Of a DNA stretch of 64,000 nt, positions 7,985-16,151 are shown piece by piece (the stretch's first letter is position 1; the number at the start of each line of letters is the position of its first letter). The translations under genes were made by a program, and so were the position numbers. Source of the DNA: Rodentibacter caecimuris (GTDB lineage: Bacteria; Pseudomonadota; Gammaproteobacteria; Enterobacterales; Pasteurellaceae); assembly GCF_024622045.1 (NCBI RefSeq), contig NZ_JANKBP010000012.1, one strand, 5' to 3'. Under the pieces are notes generated by a model. The model made no database searches and had not been told where the DNA came from. It saw nothing but the letters and a program-made list of their open reading frames with translations.

Positions 7985-9895
7985 ATGAAAGAGATTGAAA
8001 AAAAATTAGATCTTATTTGCCTAGGACGTGTTGCAGTTGATTTTTATGCTCAGCAAATTGGAGCCAGATTAGAAAATGCGTCGTCATTTTCTAAATACCT
8101 TGGCGGTTCTTCGGGTAACGTAGCTTACGGCACGGCGGTTCAAGGTGTGAAATCCTCCATGTTGGCACGTGTCGGCGATGAACATATGGGACGTTTTCTC
8201 CGTGAAGAGCTCCAACGTGTCGGAGTGGATACCAGCCATCTTATCACCGATAAAGAGCGGCTAACTGCCCTTGTTATTTTAGGAATTAAAGATCAAGATA
8301 CCTTTCCCCTCATTTTTTATCGCGAAAATTGTGCGGATATGGCGATTACTAAAAATGATTTTGACGAAGCATATATTGCCTCGGCAAAAGCATTAGCGAT
8401 TACGGGAACTCATTTATCCCACTCTAAAACACGTGAAGCCGTATTAACCGCCTTAGAATATGCGGGAAGAAATAACACAAAACGTTTACTTGATATTGAT
8501 TACCGCCCTGTTTTATGGGGGCTGACATCATTAGGTGACGGTGAAACACGCTTTATTGATTCGGAAGCCGTCACAAAATCATTGCAAGAAGTATTACATC
8601 ATTTTGATGTTTTGGTCGGAACGGAAGAAGAATTTCATATTGCAGGCGGTTCCACAGATACCTTAACGGCGTTAAAAAATATTCGCCGATTCACTCAAGC
8701 AGTTTTAGTCTGTAAACGCGGTTCATTAGGTTGTTCGGTTTTTGAAGGCGATATACCGAATGACCTTGACGGTGGTCTCAATGTATATGGGGTACGCGTT
8801 GAAGTCCTTAATGTTCTCGGTGCAGGTGATGCCTTTATGTCAGGATTAATTCGAGGCTATATTAACAATGAGGGTTGGGAACAATCTTGTCGTTATGCAA
8901 ATGCTTGCGGTGCTTTGGTCGTTTCCCGCCATGGCTGCGCTCCTGCTATGCCGACAAAAGTCGAATTAGATAATTATTTAGCACGTGAGAAATTTGTTCC
9001 CCGTCCGGATCTTGATGAAGAACTTAATCATTTACACCGAGTGACGACTCGAAAAACGCAATGGGATGATTTATGTATCTTTGCTTTTGATCACCGTAAA
9101 CAACTTGTCGATATGGCAAAAAAAGTTGGCGCCGATATTACGCTAATACCGAAATTAAAACAGCTTCTCTTAAAGGCGGCAGAAAAAGCGGCAAATGAAG
9201 AAAATATTATCCACGGAAATGCCGGTATCTTAGCAGATACCACTTTCGGGCAAGCAGCACTTAATGAAATTACAGGTAGAAAATGGTGGATTGGCCGCCC
9301 AATTGAGCTCCCTTCTTCTCGTCCTTTACGTTTAGAGCATGGTGATCTTGGTAGCCAATTAATCAGTTGGCCACAAGAACATGTGGTTAAGTGTTTAGTA
9401 TTTTATCACCCAAAAGATGAGCCGGGAATGAAGTCTGAACAAGACGAAAGTTTGAAACAAATTTATCAAACCTGTTGTAGAACCGGACATGAATTTCTAC
9501 TTGAGGTCATTTTGCCCCATGACATGGCACAAGATGAAAAATATTATGCTGAAATAATTGCTCATTTTTATCAATTAGGTATTAAACCGGATTGGTGGAA
9601 ATTACCCGGTTTATCTTCATCAGAATGGGATAAAATCAGTGGATTAATCCAAAAAAATGATGCCTATTGCAGAGGTATTTTAATTTTAGGTTTAGATGCA
9701 CCGGAAGAACAATTTGAAGCCATTTTCAATGCCGCAGCCAATAAACCGTTAGTTAAAGGATTTGCCGTAGGAAGAACCATCTTCGGTCAGCCCTCAACAG
9801 AATGGTTGGCAGGTAAATTAAATGATGAGGAATTGATCCTACAAGTTTCCGAACGTTATCAACGCCTGATCAAACTTTGGAAATCGCGTAATTAA
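7985..9895 (+). CDS. iolC: 5-dehydro-2-deoxygluconokinase fused to a DUF2090 domain
   Basis: 636 residues. The N-terminal ~320 residues are a PfkB-family kinase: GGSSGNVAYG substrate segment, then LGAGDAFMSGLIRGY with the catalytic Asp. This half phosphorylates 2-deoxy-5-keto-gluconate. The C-terminal ~310 residues are a DUF2090 domain (starting near WDDLCIFAFDHRKQ), which has an aldolase-like barrel. No separate iolJ aldolase is present in the region, so the second domain may cleave the phosphorylated product. I chose the ATG at 7985 because GAAGAGG lies 7 bases ahead; an in-frame ATG at 7952 lacks such a site. A terminator follows at 9914-9951. Confidence 0.93.
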   Translation: MKEIEKKLDLICLGRVAVDFYAQQIGARLENASSFSKYLGGSSGNVAYGTAVQGVKSSMLARVGDEHMGRFLREELQRVGVDTSHLITDKERLTALVILGIKDQDTFPLIFYRENCADMAITKNDFDEAYIASAKALAITGTHLSHSKTREAVLTALEYAGRNNTKRLLDIDYRPVLWGLTSLGDGETRFIDSEAVTKSLQEVLHHFDVLVGTEEEFHIAGGSTDTLTALKNIRRFTQAVLVCKRGSLGCSVFEGDIPNDLDGGLNVYGVRVEVLNVLGAGDAFMSGLIRGYINNEGWEQSCRYANACGALVVSRHGCAPAMPTKVELDNYLAREKFVPRPDLDEELNHLHRVTTRKTQWDDLCIFAFDHRKQLVDMAKKVGADITLIPKLKQLLLKAAEKAANEENIIHGNAGILADTTFGQAALNEITGRKWWIGRPIELPSSRPLRLEHGDLGSQLISWPQEHVVKCLVFYHPKDEPGMKSEQDESLKQIYQTCCRTGHEFLLEVILPHDMAQDEKYYAEIIAHFYQLGIKPDWWKLPGLSSSEWDKISGLIQKNDAYCRGILILGLDAPEEQFEAIFNAAANKPLVKGFAVGRTIFGQPSTEWLAGKLNDEELILQVSERYQRLIKLWKSRN

Positions 9896-9913
9896 CCTTA
9901 TTTTATATCTAAG

Positions 9914-9951
9914 AAAAATGCCCCTTGATGTTAAAAATCGGGGGCATTTTT
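9914..9951. terminator. Terminator between convergent iolC and the RpiR gene
   Basis: AAAAATGCCCC (9914-9924) pairs perfectly with GGGGCATTTTT (9941-9951). The A/T runs on both sides suit termination in both directions. Confidence 0.85.
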
Positions 9952-9952
9952 A

Positions 9953-10810
9953 TCATTCTTTTTCTTTTTCTTTTTCTTTTTCTTTTTCTTTTTCTTTTTC
10001 TAAACCGAGTGTAATCGCAAGAGTTTGAACAAGGCTCATTGTTGCGCACTGAGAGCGAAATCCTAATACTTGGGCTTCTTTTATGATAAAAGAAACATCA
10101 CTAAAAGCTAATAACGGACTAATTTGGCTATCGGTAATCGCAATTTGTTGAATACCTTTTTTCGCAGTCGTCTGAGTAATATTAAGCGTTTCATTAGCAT
10201 AGGGTGAAAAACTAATAGAAACCACCACGTCTCCGGCTTTTACTTGATTAAGTTGTTCATCAAACATACCGCCTAATCCGTTAATTAAGAAAGAGCGACA
10301 ATCTAAATGATGTAACGCATAATTTAAGTAACAAGCAATACTAAAAGAACGTTTTAATCCAATAATGAAAATATTATTGGCTTCTTTTAGTATTTTCACT
10401 GCCGCATAAATTTGCTCATTTTCAGTGTTATTCGCTAATTGTTGTAATGCCTGACTATTCGCATGTGCAAATATTGCTAAAATATTTTCCGGAGATTCAC
10501 TTCCTTCTACTTGGTTAATTTTATGCGACAATTGTAAACGCTCGGTGTAATTTGTCGTTTTCTCCATTAAATTCTCGCGGAAAATCTGTTTCATTTCGTT
10601 GAAACCGGAAAAACCAAACTCAGCGGCAAATCGAATCAATGTAGAAGGAGGAACATTTGCTTTTTCTGCTATTGTTGCAACGGTATCAAAGGCAACACTA
10701 TCACTGTTATCTAGAATATATTGAGCAACTTGTTTTAATCTTTTACTTAAACCGTCGTAACCTGTTTGAATTTCAGTTTTCAACATTGTTAATTGAGATT
10801 GCTCTTTCAT
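9953..10810 (-). CDS. iolR: RpiR-family transcriptional regulator of inositol genes
   Basis: 285 residues. The N-terminal helix-turn-helix domain (about 10-85) includes DTVATIAEKANVPPSTLIRFAAEFGFSGF, typical of RpiR/MurR proteins. The C-terminal SIS domain (about 120-265), with IFIIGLKRSFSIACYL and VVVSISFSPYANETL, should bind a phosphorylated sugar or an inositol intermediate. The protein ends in a run of Lys-Glu pairs coded by a hexanucleotide repeat (9958-10000). A near-match to the proposed operator lies ahead of its start, so it probably controls itself. It lies among the iol genes, so I infer it is their repressor; the symbol is by analogy to RpiR-type IolR proteins. Confidence 0.85.
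   Translation of the reverse strand: MKEQSQLTMLKTEIQTGYDGLSKRLKQVAQYILDNSDSVAFDTVATIAEKANVPPSTLIRFAAEFGFSGFNEMKQIFRENLMEKTTNYTERLQLSHKINQVEGSESPENILAIFAHANSQALQQLANNTENEQIYAAVKILKEANNIFIIGLKRSFSIACYLNYALHHLDCRSFLINGLGGMFDEQLNQVKAGDVVVSISFSPYANETLNITQTTAKKGIQQIAITDSQISPLLAFSDVSFIIKEAQVLGFRSQCATMSLVQTLAITLGLEKEKEKEKEKEKEKE
9958..10000. repeat. Hexanucleotide repeat CTTTTT in the 3' end of the RpiR gene
   Basis: Seven perfect units of CTTTTT plus one C. On the coding strand they read as Lys-Glu codons, giving the charged tail of the regulator. Because the unit is two codons, slippage changes tail length without shifting the frame. Confidence 0.95.
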
Positions 10811-10857
10811 ATATGTTTACACCTTAATTGTTCAAATATTTTTAGTATCCTATCCGG

Positions 10858-10873
10858 TTAAATAAATATTTCA
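10858..10873. promoter_or_regulatory. Predicted operator ahead of the RpiR gene
   Basis: TTAAATAAATATTTCA matches TGAAAT-N4-ATTTCA at 11 of 12 arm positions, 48 bases from the RpiR start. This suggests autoregulation. Confidence 0.45.
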
Positions 10874-10942
10874 AGAAAAACGGCCATTTTATTAGAAAAA
10901 TGACCGCACTTTTAAATAATAGTATTTTGATTCTAGAGTAAA

Positions 10943-11770
10943 TTAAAACTTCTTCTCATATTCTTCCGTATTAATCCAGCTATGATCTTGTTCCCAAGTG
11001 AATTTCCATTTTCTTACGGGGCCCGCCATAACATTTAAATAATAATTATCATACCCTGCAATTGTCGCAACAGGGTGATAACCACGGGGAACTTGAACCA
11101 CATCACCATCATAAACCGCCATACATTCGTCTAAGGATCGATCCTCCGTGTACACACGTTGTAGGGCAAAGCCTTGAGACGGAGAGAAACGATGATAATA
11201 GGTTTCTTCTAAATAGGTTTCTGTTAATGAATTTTTATCATCATGCTTATGGCTTGGGAAAGAACTCGTATTACCTTCATCGGTAAAGACTTCAACAACC
11301 AACAAGGCATCGGCGCTTTCTGTTTCAGGTAAAATATTATGAACAAGACGTTTATTATTGCCATATCCCCGTTTTTCTATGCCAATGTCCTCAGGTTTAA
11401 TCAATCTTATTGGCAGACTACCTTGACTTGGCGCTCGACAAACCGCCAATTCTAAATAACTATCCGCTTGAATAATGACAGATTGTGAGTGAGGAACATA
11501 AAGTGCATAGGGTGGAATTCGTTCAAAAGGCGTACTACGATTACCTATCTGAATAAAAGTTTCTGTTGCAGTTTTAAATGTCGCTTTCCCCGCAACAATC
11601 ACAAAACAAACCTCCGTATTTTGTGTATCAAATTCAAGTGTTTGTTGTGCCTGTAAATGATACATTTCGAATCCTACATAACCCCACCCTGCCGTTTTCG
11701 GTGTGATTTTTTGGACTTCGCCATTTTTTTCCGGATGATTTTTTCTTGATTTAGACAGTAAATTCGCCAT
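10943..11770 (-). CDS. iolB: 5-deoxy-glucuronate isomerase
   Basis: 275 residues. It isomerises 5-deoxyglucuronate to 2-deoxy-5-keto-gluconate, the IolC substrate. It is a two-cupin protein; metal ligands are visible in FPSHKHDDKNSLTETYLEE and in the VPRGYHPV segment. I chose the ATG at 11770 (MANLLSKS), with AAAGGA 7 bases ahead; an earlier in-frame ATG at 11800 has no ribosome binding site. It is divergent from iolA, and the shared 245-base gap holds a perfect operator palindrome and a CRP-like half site. Confidence 0.94.
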   Translation of the reverse strand: MANLLSKSRKNHPEKNGEVQKITPKTAGWGYVGFEMYHLQAQQTLEFDTQNTEVCFVIVAGKATFKTATETFIQIGNRSTPFERIPPYALYVPHSQSVIIQADSYLELAVCRAPSQGSLPIRLIKPEDIGIEKRGYGNNKRLVHNILPETESADALLVVEVFTDEGNTSSFPSHKHDDKNSLTETYLEETYYHRFSPSQGFALQRVYTEDRSLDECMAVYDGDVVQVPRGYHPVATIAGYDNYYLNVMAGPVRKWKFTWEQDHSWINTEEYEKKF

Positions 11771-11857
11771 ATTTTTTCCTTTAAATTCCCTAGAAATCAC
11801 ATTTTAGTCTCCATCATACTCCATTTATTTATGCAATCTATGATGACTTTTCCAAAA

Positions 11858-11873
11858 CTAGACACAGATCACA
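11858..11873. promoter_or_regulatory. Possible CRP half-site in the iolB-iolA gap
   Basis: CTAGA-CACAGA-TCACA keeps only the right CRP half-site fully. It lies 4 bases from the operator palindrome, as in the iolD promoter. Weak alone. Confidence 0.3.
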
Positions 11874-11877
11874 AAAA

Positions 11878-11893
11878 TGAAATAAATATTTCA
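11878..11893. promoter_or_regulatory. Predicted inositol operator between iolB and iolA
   Basis: TGAAATAAATATTTCA has perfect 6-base arms. It lies midway between the divergent iolB (108 bases) and iolA (123 bases) starts. Confidence 0.55.
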
Positions 11894-12015
11894 TTTCAAC
11901 CTTTAACTGATTGAAAAAAGCATATTAATTTCATAATCTGTATTGACTAACTCTAATCACTATACTGCGTTTAGGATTAAAAATAGCTTACTTGATACGA
12001 TATGAGGAGTTCAAC

Positions 12016-13524
12016 ATGGAAACTGTCTATAACTTTATTAACGGTAAACAAGTTCCAGGTAGAGGAACAGAAGCATTCCCGATTTACAATCCGGCAACAG
12101 GTGAACAAATTCGCCAAGTCATCATGAGTACATCGGACGATGTGTATGAGGCTATTGATGTGGCTCATCATGCCTTTGCGGAATGGTCTGCAACATCTCC
12201 GCTCCGCCGCTCACGCATTATGTTTAAATTTAAAGAATTATTACAAAGAGATTGGGATGCACTAGCTAAAATCATTGTTGAAGAACATGGTAAAGTTTAC
12301 TCTGATGCTTGTGGCGAATTAACCCGTGGTCTGGAAGTGGTTGAGTTTGCATGCGGTATTCCTCATTTACTTAAAGGAGAATTTTCTGAACAAGCCGGAC
12401 GGGGAATTGATATTCACTCTTCACTTCAACCGTTAGGCGTAACGGCAGGCATTACCCCGTTTAACTTTCCCGCCATGGTACCGATGTGGATGTTCCCAGT
12501 CGCCCTTACTTGCGGTAATACCTTTATTTTAAAACCGGCAAAAGCAGATCCTTCACTTTCTATTAAGCTCGCAGAATTATTAAAAGAAGCCGGTTTGCCG
12601 GATGGTGTTTTCAATGTTGTTCATGGCGATCGCCACGATAATGAAATTTTATTACGTGATCCGAGAGTACACGCTATCAGCTTTGTAGGCTCTACTCCTG
12701 CCGCTGCACATGTATATAAAATGGGTGCTGAATTCGGTAAACGGGTTCAAGCTTTTGGTGCAGCGAAAAATCATGCCTTGGTTATGCCTGACGCAGATAT
12801 TGAATCAACAGCCAATGCGCTATTGGGCGCCGCATTTGGTGCCGCCGGTGAACGCTGTATGGCAATTTCTCTGGCGGTTACAATAGATGACGAAACAGCA
12901 GATAAATTAATCGCTACGTTAAAACCTAAAGTTGAAGCACTTCGTTACGGGCCTGGAATACCAAAAGAAGGTGAAAAAGAAATGGATTTTGGCCCTCTTA
13001 TCAGTCAACAACATCTTAATAATGTTACCAATTACATAACAAAAGGTGTGGAGGAAGGTGCAACGTTGCTTGTGGACGGACGTGGTAAAAAACCGATTGG
13101 ACATGAAAACGGTTTCTTTATTGGCGGCAGTTTGTTTGATAACGTAACCCCTGATATGGTGATTTATAAAGAAGAGATCTTTGGCCCGGTTCTTGGCATT
13201 GTTCGGGCGAAAAACTTTGAGGAAGCCATGCGATTGATTAATGAACATCCTTACGGTAATGGTACGGCAATTTTTACTGCTGACGGTGGTGCGGCACGTG
13301 AATTTGCCTATCATGTTCAAGCCGGTATGGTTGGAATTAATGTTCCGATTCCGGTTCCCATGTCCTTTCATAGCTTTGGCGGTTGGAAGCATTCGGCCTA
13401 TACCACATTAAATATTTATGGGCCTGACGGAGTACGTTTCTACACCAAAATGAAAACCGTCACAACCCGCTGGCCGAATAAATACGTTATTGAGAATGCC
13501 GCATTCAGTATGCCGACATTATAA
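12016..13524 (+). CDS. iolA: CoA-acylating (methyl)malonate-semialdehyde dehydrogenase
   Basis: 502 residues. It converts malonate semialdehyde, the last product of the inositol pathway, to acetyl-CoA, CO2 and NADH. It is an aldehyde-dehydrogenase fold: ITPFNFPAMVPMWMFP, the NAD segment FVGSTPAA, catalytic Cys at about 281 in GAAGERCMAIS, and EEIFGPVLGIV. The family members that need CoA carry this GERCMA context. The ATG at 12016 has AGGAG 8 bases ahead; an in-frame TTG at 11992 is not needed. A hairpin follows at 13541-13570. Confidence 0.94.
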   Translation: METVYNFINGKQVPGRGTEAFPIYNPATGEQIRQVIMSTSDDVYEAIDVAHHAFAEWSATSPLRRSRIMFKFKELLQRDWDALAKIIVEEHGKVYSDACGELTRGLEVVEFACGIPHLLKGEFSEQAGRGIDIHSSLQPLGVTAGITPFNFPAMVPMWMFPVALTCGNTFILKPAKADPSLSIKLAELLKEAGLPDGVFNVVHGDRHDNEILLRDPRVHAISFVGSTPAAAHVYKMGAEFGKRVQAFGAAKNHALVMPDADIESTANALLGAAFGAAGERCMAISLAVTIDDETADKLIATLKPKVEALRYGPGIPKEGEKEMDFGPLISQQHLNNVTNYITKGVEEGATLLVDGRGKKPIGHENGFFIGGSLFDNVTPDMVIYKEEIFGPVLGIVRAKNFEEAMRLINEHPYGNGTAIFTADGGAAREFAYHVQAGMVGINVPIPVPMSFHSFGGWKHSAYTTLNIYGPDGVRFYTKMKTVTTRWPNKYVIENAAFSMPTL

Positions 13525-13540
13525 TTAAATAATTCAACTC

Positions 13541-13576
13541 AGGAGATAGCGAACTCAGAAGCTATCTCCTTTACTT
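13541..13576 (+). terminator. Hairpin after iolA
   Basis: AGGAGATAGC (13541-13550) pairs with GCTATCTCCT (13561-13570), followed by a short T-rich stretch. Termination may be partial, which would let some transcripts reach the dehydrogenase gene at 13609. Confidence 0.6.
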
Positions 13577-13608
13577 TATGTTGTTGATATTTAAAAAAGG
13601 AAAACATC

Positions 13609-14748
13609 ATGAAACAAGTAAGAATTGGTTTAATCGGTTCGGGATATATTGGGCGTTGTCATGCTATTGCATATTCGCAAGTCGCGACTGTTTTTCCGCT
13701 CGAAGCGCAGCCCGTGTTAGATTATTTGGCGGAAATTACCCCGGAATTAGCCGAACAAAAAGCCAAAGAGTTTGGCTTTCAGCGTTCTACCGGAAACTGG
13801 CGCGATGTTGTAGAAGATCCAAATATTGATGTAGTTGATATTTGTACACCAAACTTTCTACATAAGGAAATTGCCTTGGCAGCCATTGCAAACGGCAAAC
13901 ATGTCTATTCTGAAAAACCACTCGCATTGACAGCGACAGATGCCAAATTAATGTATCAAGCGTCAAAAAAAGCCGGAGTGAAAACCCTAGTGGGATTTAA
14001 CTATATCAAAAATCCGACAACCCAATTAGCAAGGGAAATCATTGCAAAAGGGGAAATCGGTGAGGCTATCCACTTCTATGGTACGCATAATGAAGATTAT
14101 CTTGCCAATGAAAATACACCATTAGATTGGCATTGTATAAAAGAAAAAGCCGGTTTAGGTGCTTTAGGAGATCTTGCCGCACACATTGTTCAAATGTCTC
14201 AATATTTATTAGGACAAGAAATTCATTCGGTTATTAGTGATATGCAAACCGTCATTAAAACAAGACCCAATCCCCAAAATTTACAAGAGCGTTTACCAGT
14301 GGAAAATGAAGATCAAGCAACGGCACTAGTTCGTTTTAGCAATGGATGTATGGGTACGATTGAAACCTCCCGTATTGCTTGCGGGCGAAAAATGGGGTTA
14401 AGTTATGTGATTACCGGTACGAAAGGATCAATTATCTACACGCAGGAACGAATGGCGGAATTAAAACTGTATTTACATGATGAAAATCCGGCCAGACAAG
14501 GCTTTAAAACGATTTTAACCGGGCCGCTTCATCCTGATTATAGAAATTTTTGTGTCAGTGCCGGACATGGAATAGGTTTTAACGATCAAAAAACGGTGGA
14601 AATAAGGGATTTGATCAACGGAATTTCTAAAAATTCGACCGCACTTTATCCCGATTTTGAGGAAGGCTATAAAGTCTCAAGGGTATTGGATGCTATCGCA
14701 TTATCTTATGAACAAAAACGTTGGGTTAATGTAGAAGAAATCGTATAA
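13609..14748 (+). CDS. Gfo/Idh/MocA-family oxidoreductase of the inositol region
   Basis: 379 residues. The Rossmann start is IGLIGSGYIGRCHA, the family motif YSEKPLALTA follows at about residue 100, and a C-terminal alpha/beta domain follows (GDLAAHIVQMSQYL carries the usual Asp-His). It is a second inositol-type dehydrogenase, clearly different from IolG. Such paralogs often act on scyllo-inositol or other inositol isomers (IolX/IolW-like), or on a 2-keto intermediate. The sequence does not tell which. AAAGGA precedes the ATG. It shares the strand and probably part of the transcript with iolA. One uptake sequence is at 14638. Confidence 0.85.
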   Translation: MKQVRIGLIGSGYIGRCHAIAYSQVATVFPLEAQPVLDYLAEITPELAEQKAKEFGFQRSTGNWRDVVEDPNIDVVDICTPNFLHKEIALAAIANGKHVYSEKPLALTATDAKLMYQASKKAGVKTLVGFNYIKNPTTQLAREIIAKGEIGEAIHFYGTHNEDYLANENTPLDWHCIKEKAGLGALGDLAAHIVQMSQYLLGQEIHSVISDMQTVIKTRPNPQNLQERLPVENEDQATALVRFSNGCMGTIETSRIACGRKMGLSYVITGTKGSIIYTQERMAELKLYLHDENPARQGFKTILTGPLHPDYRNFCVSAGHGIGFNDQKTVEIRDLINGISKNSTALYPDFEEGYKVSRVLDAIALSYEQKRWVNVEEIV

Positions 14749-14769
14749 CCACAACTTCTTTCACTTCAT

Positions 14770-14800
14770 AAATAGGTGCTGTAACGCACCTATTTTCATT
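14770..14800 (+). terminator. Terminator after the Gfo/Idh gene
   Basis: AAATAGGTGC (14770-14779) pairs with GCACCTATTT (14786-14795), followed by T-rich sequence. Confidence 0.8.
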
Positions 14801-14856
14801 TCACAAAATGGATTAAAACTTCTACTATTTTTTAATAAAAAAATTTAGTTCTAAAA

Positions 14857-14872
14857 TAAGATCTAGCTCACA
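14857..14872. promoter_or_regulatory. CRP-like site ahead of the inositol ABC transporter
   Basis: TAAGATCTAGCTCACA matches the CRP consensus TGTGATCTAGATCACA at 13 of 16 positions. Confidence 0.5.
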
Positions 14873-14954
14873 CTTTTGAAATTTGATTATTGCACGTGAT
14901 ATAAGCTAAATGATATACATATAAATAGATTATTTATTTTATATTTTTAATTTT

Positions 14955-14970
14955 TGAAATTTAAATTTCT
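14955..14970. promoter_or_regulatory. Predicted inositol operator ahead of the ABC transporter
   Basis: TGAAATTTAAATTTCT matches TGAAAT-N4-ATTTCA at 11 of 12 arm positions and contains the perfect palindrome GAAATTTAAATTTC. It ends 61 bases ahead of the binding-protein start. Confidence 0.5.
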
Positions 14971-15031
14971 TAAAATATTTCAATAAAGTATGTTTTTTGC
15001 TATTCGTCAACTCAATCAAAGGAGTAATCTT

Positions 15032-15970
15032 ATGAAAAAAATACTATTGGCATTGCTATGCGGTAGCGCTTTACTCACCTCACAAGCCAGCGTGGCTAAA
15101 AATATCGTCATCGGTGCGCCAATGGTTGCCTTCTCAGATAAATGGCAAACCTATCTTCAGGATGCAATCCGTGAATTCGATAAGGCTCACGATGATGTTG
15201 AAATAAAACTTGCCGATGCTAACGGAGATCCCGCCCGATTACTAAATGACGCAGAAACATTTATTGATCAAAAAGTCGATGCCTTATTGGTTGTTCCAAC
15301 CGATCCGAATATCGTTAAAGTTATTGGTAGAAAAGCTAAACGAGCCGGTATTCCCCTTATCGTTATTAATCGCAAACCATTAGATGAAGATATGCAGTAC
15401 GTCACCAGTTATGTGGGCTCCGATGAAATTGAGGGCGGACGTATTCAAGCAGACTTTATTGTCAATACGTTACAAGGAAAATCCGCTGAAGCCGCTATTT
15501 TAATGGGCCCTTTAGGTCAGGATGCACAAATTAAACGAACACAGGGTAATAAAGAAATTTTTGCCCAAAATAAAAATATAAAAATCTTCACCGAGCAAGA
15601 AGGAAAATGGGATAGAGCTAAGGGCTTAGAAATCGCAGAAAACTTACTAGCCGCAAATAAAAATCTAAATGTTGTCGTCAGTAATAATGACGAAATGGCG
15701 ATTGGTGCCGTCTTAGCTGGGCGAAAATTAGGTCTTAAAGATGAAGATCTCCTGATTATCGGTCTGGATGCGACTCCGGATGCATTGGATTATCTTGGCA
15801 AAGGGTTAGATGCAACCGTGTTTCAATCTGCTGCCGGCCAAGGTATGACAGGAGCTGAAATCGCATATTTAGCCGCGAAAGGAGAAAAAGTACCGGCGGT
15901 GAAATGGGTTCCCTTTGAACTGGTAACGCCGGACAAAAAAGAAGAATATCAAGCAAAATACAAAAAATAA
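15032..15970 (+). CDS. Sugar/inositol ABC transporter, periplasmic binding protein
   Basis: 312 residues. A signal peptide (MKKILLALLCGSALL to about residue 22, ending SVA) is followed by a periplasmic-binding-protein fold of the ribose/inositol class: VVPTDPNIVKVIG, GPLGQDAQIKRTQG, VVSNNDEMAIGAV and IGLDATPDALDYL. I chose the ATG at 15032, with AAAGGAG 7 bases ahead, over an in-frame upstream ATG at 14990. The neighbours make inositol the probable ligand. A strong hairpin follows the gene. Confidence 0.9.
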   Translation: MKKILLALLCGSALLTSQASVAKNIVIGAPMVAFSDKWQTYLQDAIREFDKAHDDVEIKLADANGDPARLLNDAETFIDQKVDALLVVPTDPNIVKVIGRKAKRAGIPLIVINRKPLDEDMQYVTSYVGSDEIEGGRIQADFIVNTLQGKSAEAAILMGPLGQDAQIKRTQGNKEIFAQNKNIKIFTEQEGKWDRAKGLEIAENLLAANKNLNVVVSNNDEMAIGAVLAGRKLGLKDEDLLIIGLDATPDALDYLGKGLDATVFQSAAGQGMTGAEIAYLAAKGEKVPAVKWVPFELVTPDKKEEYQAKYKK

Positions 15971-15989
15971 TTTCCTTATCGACTATAAC

Positions 15990-16013
15990 GGAAAGGATAA
16001 CATTGTCCTTTCC
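15990..16013 (+). other. Hairpin between binding-protein and ATPase genes
   Basis: GGAAAGGA (15990-15997) pairs with TCCTTTCC (16006-16013) and has no T run after it. Such stems commonly protect the 3' end of binding-protein mRNA so that it is made in excess over the membrane parts. An uptake sequence follows at 16091. Confidence 0.55.
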
Positions 16014-16151
16014 CATTAAAAGAACAAATCAAAAATGTGAGACACCCCATATCAAAGGAATCATATTAATAAAATATAAGGCGTAAATTGACCGCACTTT
16101 CTAACAATGACGCCGGGAATATCCGTTCTTAATCGATTTAAGGAGTTAAAA

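Noticed and set aside
9958..10000. On/off phase variation of the RpiR gene by the repeat
   Set aside because: The unit is 6 bases, so repeat changes keep the reading frame. Only tail length can vary.
12919..13392. 157-codon minus-strand frame inside iolA
   Set aside because: Antisense to a conserved dehydrogenase; no start signal or domain.
13578..13829. Open frame of 83 codons at the start of the second dehydrogenase gene
   Set aside because: It overlaps the well-supported Gfo/Idh gene in another frame and has no recognisable fold.
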